Source: an uncultured Ignavibacteriota bacterium (GTDB taxonomy: Bacteria; Bacteroidota; Ignavibacteria; Tepidaquicellales; Tepidaquicellaceae). Taken from it: a stretch of DNA of 8,004 nt. The stretch covers positions 1-8,004 of the forward strand of contig CAIUQV010000258.1 of NCBI GenBank assembly GCA_903901375.1, written 5' to 3'. The notes beneath the pieces are model-generated. The model did not search any database and was not told the DNA's origin. It saw only the letters and a list, made by a program, of their open reading frames with translations. Positions 1-6,006 of this stretch are shown here, one piece after another; position 1 is the stretch's first letter, and each line of letters opens with the position of its first letter. A program made the position numbers and the translations under genes.

Positions 1-233
1 AATTGATTATTAACGATTTTGATAAAAGAGTAATTGCTCAGGCAAAGGTCGAAAGTTACCATTTCCATCTCAATTCTCGCAAACCCTTTTTTCATATTAG
101 TTTTAAGTTTCTTTAATATTCTGAAAATCTTTCTGATATCAGTTTCGTTAAGTTTAACGATTAACGAATTACTATCAACTTCCAGGTCGAACACAACGTT
201 AATGACGGCGTAATATTTAGTTTCCATTTTCAT
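1..233 (-). CDS. Uncharacterised protein, paralogue of the 5542-6006 product; C-terminus cut by window edge
   Basis: This is an open frame of 77 codons from ATG at 233 to the window edge with no stop; the next Met (227) is an alternative start. I recognise no known domain. Residues 6-76 align without a gap to residues 4-74 of the protein at 5542-6006: 20 of 71 positions are identical, 15 of them in the first 38. Shared landmarks are K-x-YA at the start, DL followed by S-x-S-x-x-VKL, an aspartate then Ile/Leu, K-x-L, and a closing K-I-(V/I)-NN. The similarity between two separately placed ORFs is the main evidence that it is coding. No Shine-Dalgarno is visible, and the start lies 11 bases beyond a terminator-like hairpin. 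It is expected to continue for about 75 further residues if it matches the paralogue. Function unknown; no signal peptide, so probably cytoplasmic. Confidence 0.72.
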   Translation of the reverse strand, partial: MKMETKYYAVINVVFDLEVDSNSLIVKLNETDIRKIFRILKKLKTNMKKGFARIEMEMVTFDLCLSNYSFIKIVNNQ

Positions 234-244
234 GTAGTAATAAA

Positions 245-273
245 CAGCCCTACCACATAAAAAGGCAGGGCTG
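245..273 (-). terminator. Rho-independent terminator after the metalloprotease gene
   Basis: On the minus strand CAGCCCT (273-267) pairs with AGGGCTG (251-245), a perfect 7-bp stem. Two further C/G pairs form inside after one mismatch, around a T-rich loop. The stem is followed by TTTATTA, a short interrupted U-tract. It begins 11 bases after the stop codon at 285-287, the expected place for a terminator. The weak U-tract makes partial readthrough into the next ORF possible. Confidence 0.7.
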
Positions 274-284
274 AATGAAACGGA

Positions 285-2690
285 TTACTTTATTAACACC
301 ATACGTTTTACACTTACAAAATTGTTACTCTGAATTCTGTAAAAATAAACACCACTGGCAAGATATGAGCCATTGAAATCAATAGAATAATAACCAGATT
401 GTTTAAACTCGTTAACGAGAGTTTTAACTTCTCTTCCTGTGATATCATAAATTTTCAAAGTAACAAATCCTTGCTTAGGTAAAGCAAAGTTTATCTTTGT
501 TGTTGGATTGAACGGGTTAGGATAGTTTTGTGAGAGATTGAATTGCTTTGGTAATTCAGGAGTAAATTCCGGACTTTCTCCCCCACCACGTCTGTTTAAA
601 AATTCAGTAGTTATTGAAACAAAATCTGAATATACCGATGCCCAATTCGTTTTATCAACAGCTTTTATCTTGTACCTGATTCTATTTACGTCACCCCATA
701 GTGAACCAAAACATTCTCCGTATGCATTTAAATCTGTATAAGTTGGCGATGTTCCTTGATCTATCGTTATATCAGCTATCTCTGTCCAGTTTTGCGGTAC
801 GGTGTTTATGCCGTCGAAAGCTCTGTAAACTTTATACCTCTTTAAGGTTGATAAATCAGGTAGCATATCAGGCTCAGTATTATGGCTCCAACTTATTATA
901 GGATATCTTTTACCATCTATACAAGATGTCCTATCTATTTTTATTCCCATTGGTTTTGAAGGAGGTGTAGCTGCGAGTATGTCATCCTCGTTCCATCCAT
1001 TATTTGGATTATATATTGCATCTCTGAATATTCTTATTGTGGCTTCTTTAGTTGAAGTATTAAAATCTTTTATCCAAATAAAGACTCCAGAATTTTCATC
1101 GTTGTATGTCGTTGTACTTGGAGATGAATATGGTGAGAATATTTCATCTTTTGTCCAGGCATCCCATCTATCTATTTGATGTTCCCTTGATGTCCAGTTT
1201 TCTTCATCATTAACATATATTCTATCTATACCATCCGCAGTGGAAGTTTTCTTTTTACCAATAGAAAACCATTTTTGTCCAATTGTATTTGCTGTAGTAA
1301 TTCCTCTTATCGTTAAACCGTCTTTTGCCGTGTTAGGGTAATCATTTACATTTACTCCATAACCATTATCATTAATACCTCTAACTGGTGTAGTCCTTTT
1401 CAAGACCGGAAGCCATGCATTATTTACATCCCAATCAGGAGCATCATATCCATCCTGAACCCAGTTCCATAATCCGTCAGAACATTCTATATCTTCAAAA
1501 ATACTTCCAGGAGAACCAATACTGCTAACATGATAAAAGTATATACCTTGTCCGTAATTTGTTTCTCTCATAAAATCACCATAAGCAGTGTCTCCAAGCA
1601 TTGGACTATCCCATTTAGAAATTTTATTTCGGTTTGCAATCAATATTTGACCACTCGAAAGTTGAACGTTTATCGATGAAGGGTTACTCGAACTTCGACC
1701 CGAAAGGTCGCCTAAAATCTTCTCCTCATAAGCAACATTTGAATAATATGGGGTCTCGTAATTAATTTGAATTTTTTCCGTTAAACACATAAACGGATCC
1801 CAAACATCTTCACCCATTAAACCAATTCTGCCATGAACAGCCCCATAAGTATAATGACCGTGTTCATGCCATATTCTACCTATCAGACCATTTTTCGTTA
1901 ATACGCCTGATGTTGTATTTCCAACAACGGTTAATCCAGAACCCTTCATTTCAGTACCAGTGTAATTTGGAAAACCTCCATAAACATATTTCAAATTAAT
2001 AGGATCAACAAGATAGTGTAACTGATTAACTGCTGCACCTAAATATGCAAATCCCGATGCCGAACCTTCAGAAAATATTCCGGAATATTTATACCTATGA
2101 ACCTTATATATCATATCTATTACACCGTCTGGATTATTTGTTATTGTTCCGTCTGAATGGTATTCCCATTTATCAAAATTTGACCAATTAATTCCTTGGT
2201 TATTTAATTTAGAATAAATGTCTTTATTCACTTCACTTTCACCTCTACCCGGATATTGATAATAAGTGGTATCATAGTCAAGCCTAACAAAACGTTCCTC
2301 ACCTACAACGTGCATTGTTCCTTTAGAGACCTCGCAGAACCACGAGGAAATTGATTGTGTATTTGGATTATAGGCATTCCACCAGTCCGTTATACTGTTT
2401 TTTTGAGTTGCAAGCATAGATCCCATATATGTAGGGCCTGTTGTTGTACTTGCAGACCAATCATCACCGTTAAGTGGCGCTTCACCATCAAACATAACAT
2501 AAACTAATAAAACTCTTAATTCACTGTTTCCAGTTGCAGTTGGTTTAAATGGAGGCATATAATACTCTAAAATATTTGTCATAGGACAATCCTGCTTTGC
2601 AAAATTATCCATTTGTGAAAATGCACTTTTTATCGTTGTTAGTATAATAAAAACAACAATAACTGAGATTAAACTTTTAGAAACATTCAT
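285..2690 (-). CDS. Secreted M6-like zinc metalloprotease with FN3-like domain and T9SS C-terminal sorting domain
   Basis: An 801-aa exported protein. Residues 1-25 form a signal peptide (basic start, VIVVFIILTT core, cleavage likely after AFS). Residues ~57-350 look like an immune-inhibitor-A-type (M6) catalytic region: a strand LRVLLVYVMFDGE, then G-T-M-H-V-V-G-E, then a DG-VIDMIYKVH stretch (188-198), then the zinc motif HEHGH at 275-279 with Glu276 as presumed catalytic base. GLMG at 290-293 could serve as a Met-turn. Residues ~577-697 resemble one fibronectin type III domain. Residues ~717-801 are a type A T9SS sorting domain opening FNLSQNYPNPFNP and ending KRMVLIK. In T9SS cargo this tail directs passage across the outer membrane and is usually removed during surface attachment or release. 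Expected role is extracellular proteolysis; the substrate is unknown. The start at 2690 gives a clean signal peptide but has only an A/T-rich upstream region. A terminator follows. The M6 assignment rests on motifs, so another zincin clan is possible. Confidence 0.9.
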   Translation of the reverse strand: MNVSKSLISVIVVFIILTTIKSAFSQMDNFAKQDCPMTNILEYYMPPFKPTATGNSELRVLLVYVMFDGEAPLNGDDWSASTTTGPTYMGSMLATQKNSITDWWNAYNPNTQSISSWFCEVSKGTMHVVGEERFVRLDYDTTYYQYPGRGESEVNKDIYSKLNNQGINWSNFDKWEYHSDGTITNNPDGVIDMIYKVHRYKYSGIFSEGSASGFAYLGAAVNQLHYLVDPINLKYVYGGFPNYTGTEMKGSGLTVVGNTTSGVLTKNGLIGRIWHEHGHYTYGAVHGRIGLMGEDVWDPFMCLTEKIQINYETPYYSNVAYEEKILGDLSGRSSSNPSSINVQLSSGQILIANRNKISKWDSPMLGDTAYGDFMRETNYGQGIYFYHVSSIGSPGSIFEDIECSDGLWNWVQDGYDAPDWDVNNAWLPVLKRTTPVRGINDNGYGVNVNDYPNTAKDGLTIRGITTANTIGQKWFSIGKKKTSTADGIDRIYVNDEENWTSREHQIDRWDAWTKDEIFSPYSSPSTTTYNDENSGVFIWIKDFNTSTKEATIRIFRDAIYNPNNGWNEDDILAATPPSKPMGIKIDRTSCIDGKRYPIISWSHNTEPDMLPDLSTLKRYKVYRAFDGINTVPQNWTEIADITIDQGTSPTYTDLNAYGECFGSLWGDVNRIRYKIKAVDKTNWASVYSDFVSITTEFLNRRGGGESPEFTPELPKQFNLSQNYPNPFNPTTKINFALPKQGFVTLKIYDITGREVKTLVNEFKQSGYYSIDFNGSYLASGVYFYRIQSNNFVSVKRMVLIK

Positions 2691-2722
2691 TTTTTTAAAT
2701 TTAAGGTTAACAAAAATTTGAA

Positions 2723-2866
2723 TTACTTCTTCAATTTAAAAACCATATTTTTAAAAATAAGAGGGCGTATACAATATTGGAAAATATTGCTTACTAAGGA
2801 AAACGACTGGAACCGTTTAAATTTCTTTGTGAGAGGCCCTCTTTCTCTTTTATAGTATTTTGTCAA
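2723..2866 (-). CDS. Possible 47-aa basic small protein with TTG start (tentative)
   Basis: From TTG at 2866 the frame is open for 47 codons to TAA at 2725-2723. The product is very basic: 13 Lys/Arg against one Glu, with a KYYKRERG start and KLKK end, and no membrane segment or family I recognise. The support is a consensus AAGGAGGT element 8 bases upstream of the TTG. Against it: TTG starts are rare, the ORF overlaps a base-paired element (2759-2843), and the same ribosome binding site is 4 bases before an ATG (2870) opening a six-codon frame, MIDKIL, that stops at 2850. A leader peptide or chance open frame is therefore equally possible. Confidence 0.25.
   Translation of the reverse strand: MTKYYKRERGPLTKKFKRFQSFSLVSNIFQYCIRPLIFKNMVFKLKK
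2759..2843 (-). other. Branched base-paired element in the leader of the metalloprotease gene
   Basis: On the minus strand AAGAGGGC (2843-2836) is perfectly complementary to GCCCTCTT (2766-2759), enclosing 69 bases. Inside are AAACG/CGTTT (2818-2814 with 2805-2801, 8-base loop) and CAATATT/AATATTG (2789-2783 with 2778-2772, loop TTCC). The predicted fold is an outer stem with two side hairpins, followed by ATTTTT at 2758-2753. It sits 69 bases upstream of the protease start. It could be a structured leader, a terminator-attenuator, or a small mobile or repeated element with inverted ends. I do not recognise a known riboswitch class, and it is not a tRNA (no standard arms or T-loop). Confidence 0.45.
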
Positions 2867-2873
2867 TCATATT

Positions 2874-2882
2874 ACCTCCTTA
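2874..2882 (-). promoter_or_regulatory. Consensus Shine-Dalgarno site with unclear start codon
   Basis: The minus strand reads AAGGAGGT here, an almost full match to the 16S rRNA anti-Shine-Dalgarno. It is the only consensus site I see before any start in the window. It precedes ATG at 2870 (six codons, spacing 4 bases) and TTG at 2866 (47 codons, spacing 8 bases). It is about 180 bases from the metalloprotease ATG, too far to serve that start. Confidence 0.5.
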
Positions 2883-2911
2883 TATTATAAATTTTAAGAT
2901 TTTAATAATTA

Positions 2912-4153
2912 CTATTTTATTAAAACTAACTTCCTAATCGCCGAACTATTTGAATTTGACAACTTCAAGAAATAAACACCCGAAGTCAAATTGTTTTCAT
3001 TCAGGGGGTATATGTGTTCACCTGAATTCCTAAATCCATTAATAAGTGTTTTTTCTCTTCTGCCTAATGAATTAAATAATTCTAAAGTATAGAAGCCACT
3101 TTTTGCAATATTATACCCAATATTCGTTTGTGAATTGAAAGGATTTGGATAAATATTCTTCAGTTCAAAGTCTTTTATAACAGTACTTGGGTTACTGATA
3201 AAAGTCGTAACCCCACCATTTGTGGTTTTATAAATAGCACCTAAATTTCCCGCTTTATATCCGACTGTATCGTTTATAAATCTAATACCAAGTCCATTCC
3301 ATCCTCCCTGAGCAACCCAATTCAAACCACCATTAGTTGTATGGAAGACATCATATCCTGGACCAACAGCCCATCCTTTGCTTTCACTGCTAAAGCTAAT
3401 GTGATAAATAGAAGGAAATATATTTGGTATATAAGAGAGACTATCCCAGTTGCTGCCAAAATCTGTTGTTTTAAAGACTTTTTTGGCCTCAGTACATGTA
3501 AAACCTGTATTGTTATTTATAAATGATAGATTATTAAAATTAGGTAAATATGTGCCTATTGGAATGTTTACATAATTCCAGTTCAATCCACCATTTGTCG
3601 TCTTCCTGAAAACACCCACATCACCACACGATAAACCAATATTAGCATCCTTAAAATAGAAATCATTAACACGAGAATTTAATTCAGAAGTTGGAATCGA
3701 ATCAAACGAAGCACCCCCATTTGTTGTTTTAAAATAATATGGAGGGTCTGCTTGTCCGCCTATCCATCCCGTTAAAGAATTAATAAAATATAATGCAAAA
3801 AATGAAATGCCTGTTCCGCTTGGTCCGTTTCTCAATATAGTCCAATTAACTCCTCCATTCGTACTCTTAATAATGGTATTAAACATACCCACGCAATAAA
3901 CTATATTTTCGTCTATTGCCTGAATTTTTGTAAATGGTTTATACAGGTTTATTGTATTTACATTTAACCAGTTTGTTCCGCCGTTCGTAGTTTTTATAAT
4001 TGCTCCTGAACCGCAAACATATCCTGTATTTTCATTCAGAAAACTAATACCCCCTAAATCTGCTGTTGTACCTGTAGATTGCTGAATCCACTGAGAACTA
4101 ACAGTTGTGTAAAGACACAAAGACATTAATAAAACATAAAGAAGTATTTTCAT
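2912..4153 (-). CDS. Secreted Ycf48/BNR-like seven-repeat beta-propeller with T9SS sorting domain
   Basis: The start at 4153 gives 413 aa with a good signal peptide (MKILLYVLLMSLCLYTTVSS, cleavage before Q); the longer frame from 4219 has no signal at its N-terminus and overlaps the upstream gene. The mature part has seven repeats centred on TTNGG-x-x-W type turns, with the Asn (Asp in one) at about residues 57, 99, 145, 187, 231, 274 and 312. Each is preceded by a G-(Y/W/F)-x-x-G strand. The 38-46-residue period is that of Ycf48/photosystem-II-assembly-like and sialidase BNR propellers, and seven repeats would close one propeller. Residues ~329-413 are a type A T9SS tail opening FELKNIYPNPFN and ending RKLVLIK. 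In this phylum such proteins are common surface or secreted binding proteins; no catalytic residues are evident. It follows the nuclease gene by 19 bases, so co-transcription is likely. Confidence 0.9.
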   Translation of the reverse strand: MKILLYVLLMSLCLYTTVSSQWIQQSTGTTADLGGISFLNENTGYVCGSGAIIKTTNGGTNWLNVNTINLYKPFTKIQAIDENIVYCVGMFNTIIKSTNGGVNWTILRNGPSGTGISFFALYFINSLTGWIGGQADPPYYFKTTNGGASFDSIPTSELNSRVNDFYFKDANIGLSCGDVGVFRKTTNGGLNWNYVNIPIGTYLPNFNNLSFINNNTGFTCTEAKKVFKTTDFGSNWDSLSYIPNIFPSIYHISFSSESKGWAVGPGYDVFHTTNGGLNWVAQGGWNGLGIRFINDTVGYKAGNLGAIYKTTNGGVTTFISNPSTVIKDFELKNIYPNPFNSQTNIGYNIAKSGFYTLELFNSLGRREKTLINGFRNSGEHIYPLNENNLTSGVYFLKLSNSNSSAIRKLVLIK

Positions 4154-4172
4154 ATTAGTATTAATTAATAAA

Positions 4173-4985
4173 CTACCGTTTATAAATAGTGGATTCAACA
4201 ACTCTCTGTATATCATCATCCACTTTATTCAAAAAATCATACCCAGTAGACTGCTCAATTCTGTCAATACTTGTAGTATAATGTTTCCAATCAAAATCCG
4301 TTATGCCGTCTTTATTAGGCATCATAACAGCAATTACTTCGGTGTTTTCGTTTACATCGGATAATCCTTCTCCTTTTTCAAGGACTACGATTATTTTAAA
4401 ACAACTATCCGGAATGCTTACCAAGCCATCAATACTATTTCCGCTGTGAAAAACACCCCCAGCCATTACGTATAATTCTTTCAAGGAATCAACACAGAGT
4501 GACTGGCAATAGTATTCCAAATCCAACCATAATCTTTGGTTTAAATCTGCTGTTTGAGGCAATACATTTGTGAGATAAAATGTAGATTTATTGTCTGTTA
4601 CTGTTTTTGTTCTTTCCTCGCTACGAACCATATGCCCACGGTCGTAACCTGAATTAGTGTAGTCAGAGTGTTTTACTTTATAAACATCTTTTGGAAGCAA
4701 TGGATCTTTAAAGAAAGAGCCACTCCATCTTTTAACCTTGCCATACCAGCTTTTATTGAGATTCCAACTTACCCAGTTCGCTACGTTTTTGTCAGTATTA
4801 TAACTTAAAACATACTGAGGACGTTTGATTATGAAATCATCTGAAGAATCGGTATCGGTTGGTATACCAAGTGCAACGTGTTTTTTCCATTTGGTTGAGG
4901 ACTTCTTTGATGTACTTTGGGAAAAGGATACATTGAACGCAAGGAAGAAGATTAACAGTGTAATTAATATTTTATTACTTCTCAT
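4173..4985 (-). CDS. Secreted DNA/RNA non-specific endonuclease (NUC1 / Endonuclease_NS family)
   Basis: A 270-aa metal-dependent nuclease expected to cleave DNA and RNA, single or double stranded, outside the cytoplasm. ATG at 4985 is preferred because it places a signal peptide at the N-terminus (RSNKILITLLIFFLAFNVSFS, cleavage before Q); the in-frame ATG at 5027 would bury it behind 14 polar residues. Numbered from 4985, the family motif DRGH is at 115-118, where His118 is the general base. The Mg-binding segment LNQRLWLDLE spans about 148-157, with Asn149 the metal ligand. Flanking family features are GIPTD (about 40-44), RPQYVLSYN (55-63) and a C-terminal IEQSTGYDF helix followed by DDIQ (about 243-260). 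Length is typical. There is no T9SS tail, so it may be periplasmic or secreted by another route. With the propeller gene 19 bases downstream it probably forms an operon; nutrient scavenging or competition is inference. Confidence 0.93.
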   Translation of the reverse strand: MRSNKILITLLIFFLAFNVSFSQSTSKKSSTKWKKHVALGIPTDTDSSDDFIIKRPQYVLSYNTDKNVANWVSWNLNKSWYGKVKRWSGSFFKDPLLPKDVYKVKHSDYTNSGYDRGHMVRSEERTKTVTDNKSTFYLTNVLPQTADLNQRLWLDLEYYCQSLCVDSLKELYVMAGGVFHSGNSIDGLVSIPDSCFKIIVVLEKGEGLSDVNENTEVIAVMMPNKDGITDFDWKHYTTSIDRIEQSTGYDFLNKVDDDIQRVVESTIYKR

Positions 4986-5050
4986 TGTAATTTCTTTTTT
5001 ATGATTGTATAAATATAATTTATTCAAGATAATGTTTTTATAATTCAGGT

Positions 5051-5251
5051 TTAATCCTTAATTCCGGTTGCGGACGAGGAACACGAGAACAAATAAATGA
5101 TAAAAAGCCACGTTATTAAATATTGCATAATTGCAATTAACCTTTTTAATTTTACAAACATATATATTTTATGATTATATATTTGCCATATTAACTCTTC
5201 TTTTAAATTTGCCCCTAGAACGAGAATCGCAATAGGGGCAAGAATTGACAT
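5051..5251 (-). CDS. Possible small membrane protein or lipoprotein (66 aa, doubtful)
   Basis: The frame starts 2 bases after the stop of the YIG-like gene, a spacing compatible with translational coupling. It has a hydrophobic start (residues 1-14) and a second hydrophobic segment (about 38-56). An internal ATG at 5161 (residue 31) gives a 36-aa product that reads like a lipoprotein signal peptide: basic MFVKLKR, long hydrophobic core, and lipobox LFSC, but only ten residues after the Cys (CSSSATGIKD). Either start could be right, or the frame may be chance in AT-rich DNA. A second open frame begins around the lipobox and encodes CSRVPRPQPELRIKPEL, so a frameshifted short lipoprotein is conceivable. 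No family recognised. Confidence 0.33.
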   Translation of the reverse strand: MSILAPIAILVLGANLKEELIWQIYNHKIYMFVKLKRLIAIMQYLITWLFIIYLFSCSSSATGIKD

Positions 5252-5253
5252 AT

Positions 5254-5466
5254 CTATTCTTTCGTACTATTGGTTACAGTATAAGTATAACCGTATTTCC
5301 AACCTGCGCCACCAGTTCCACCCTTATAACCCTGCTGATTAAGCATATCACTTTCCCATTTTCTAGCCTCCTCCTCCGAAGAGAATGACTTTTGCCACCA
5401 GTCAGATGGATTTCCATGTTGCTGCTTCCTTGTTTCAGGATCGTCTGTAAGACCAACATATTTCAT
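5254..5466 (-). CDS. Small YIG-half GIY-YIG-like protein, putative nuclease
   Basis: A 70-aa protein from ATG at 5466. Residues 3-17 (YVGLTDDPETRKQQH) match the second half of the GIY-YIG core: YIG, then T-D-x-P-x-x-R and a His, with Arg13 in the position of the catalytic arginine. Further on, EEEARKWE puts Glu38 in a helix where GIY-YIG nucleases carry the metal-binding glutamate. The C-terminus is Gly- and aromatic-rich (GGTGGAGWKYGYTY), ending in a beta-like TVT. The first strand, normally GIY, is absent from the ATG form. The frame stays open upstream to 5541, and a TTG at 5529 would add MLFILPVEYE, which could supply a strand but is not GIY. It may be a compact nuclease, a DNA-binding relic, or a protein using the fold without catalysis. 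No signal peptide. It lies 75 bases after the 154-aa gene and is likely co-transcribed with it. Confidence 0.72.
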   Translation of the reverse strand: MKYVGLTDDPETRKQQHGNPSDWWQKSFSSEEEARKWESDMLNQQGYKGGTGGAGWKYGYTYTVTNSTKE

Positions 5467-5482
5467 AATTGTACTCTTTTCT

Positions 5483-5535
5483 CCCGTTTTTAAATACTTT
5501 TCATATTCAACGGGTAATATGAAAAGCAAGTATTT
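5483..5535 (-). promoter_or_regulatory. Strong hairpin with pseudoknot potential between the 154-aa gene and the YIG-like gene
   Basis: AATATGAAAAG and CTTTTCATATT (5516-5526 and 5497-5507) form a perfect 11-bp stem with an 8-base loop, and AAATA/TATTT (5492-5496 with 5531-5535) can add 5 bp beyond a 4-base bulge. On the minus strand the loop carries CCCGTT (5514-5509), complementary to AACGGG at 5488-5483, 8 bases beyond the 11-bp stem. Pairing would give a classical H-type pseudoknot and cover GGGAG, a possible weak ribosome binding site upstream of ATG 5466. There is no U-tract directly after the stem, so a terminator is less likely. Confidence 0.5.
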
Positions 5536-5541
5536 AAAATT

Positions 5542-6006
5542 TTAATAATCATCATTATTATTAAAAGCACTATTATATTCACCTATTAGAAAACGATTAG
5601 CATTCTTATGCCAGTTATTTCTTAATTTTAAACGAAGCGACTCGTTACTTGCCAGTAGTAACCTCAGTAAAGACGATGCCTCATCATAATTATTGTCCAA
5701 TGCTCTATCAAATATTATGTTTCTTATTATATTTTCATTGTCTAAATAGACCTCATTATGCTTATTAATAAACGAGAATACATAGTTGTTTATGATTTTA
5801 GAGATACAAATATTGCCTGAGAATATTTCAATAGAATATCGTGACTGGATAAATGAGTCTAAAAAAACAGGTTTAGCCTTACGAAGATGTTTCATTTCCT
5901 TATATATGTTTTGTAAATCCTTTTTGGTTAACTTCACACAGAACGATTTACTTTCTATGTTTAAGTCGACCCAAAGAACAATATTTGCATAATGTTTATT
6001 CTTCAT
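5542..6006 (-). CDS. Uncharacterised 154-aa protein, paralogue of the left-edge ORF
   Basis: The frame runs from ATG at 6006 to TAA at 5544-5542. No family is recognised. The N-terminal half (about 4-75) looks like mixed strand and helix, with DLNIESKSFCVKL (14-26) followed by a helix around KDLQNIYKEMKHLRK. The C-terminal half (about 88-140) looks helical, with EASSLLRLLLASNESLRLKL, and the tail is Asn/Asp rich. No signal peptide or membrane segment, so probably cytoplasmic. Coding status is supported by the gap-free alignment with the partial protein at 1-233. The start has only a weak AAAGGT upstream. The stop is followed after 6 bases by the hairpin at 5535-5483, and the same frame continues open into the YIG-like gene, so the two may be coupled or once fused. 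Confidence 0.75.
   Translation of the reverse strand: MKNKHYANIVLWVDLNIESKSFCVKLTKKDLQNIYKEMKHLRKAKPVFLDSFIQSRYSIEIFSGNICISKIINNYVFSFINKHNEVYLDNENIIRNIIFDRALDNNYDEASSLLRLLLASNESLRLKLRNNWHKNANRFLIGEYNSAFNNNDDY

Noticed and set aside
233..287. Same-frame openness between the protease stop and the left-edge ORF start, considered as a readthrough fusion
   Set aside because: Only 17 codons long and occupied by a terminator hairpin placed where one is expected; the protease already ends in a complete T9SS tail.
538..1179. Plus-strand ORFs of 66-67 codons at 538-741, 701-901 and 979-1179
   Set aside because: They lie inside the metalloprotease gene on the opposite strand, show no motif, and the minus-strand reading has clear domains throughout.
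2759..2843. tRNA-like cloverleaf in the intergenic element
   Set aside because: The outer stem is right-sized, but there is no proper T-arm, D-arm or anticodon stem.
2849..2868. TTGACA followed by TATAAA on the minus strand, considered as a sigma-70 promoter
   Set aside because: The spacing is about 6 bases instead of about 17, and this lineage uses a different promoter consensus.
3341..3526. Plus-strand 61-codon ORF
   Set aside because: Shadow of the propeller gene; no start signal or recognisable content.
3210..4000. Repeated CCACCATT-TGT-GT-TTT-like DNA motifs, considered as a tandem repeat or CRISPR-like array
   Set aside because: They are degenerate and coincide with the TTNGG turns of the propeller blades, so protein repeats explain them.
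5274..5459. Second minus-strand frame of 61 codons inside the YIG-like gene
   Set aside because: The overlapping frame carries the conserved YVG…R…H residues, and this one shows nothing protein-like.
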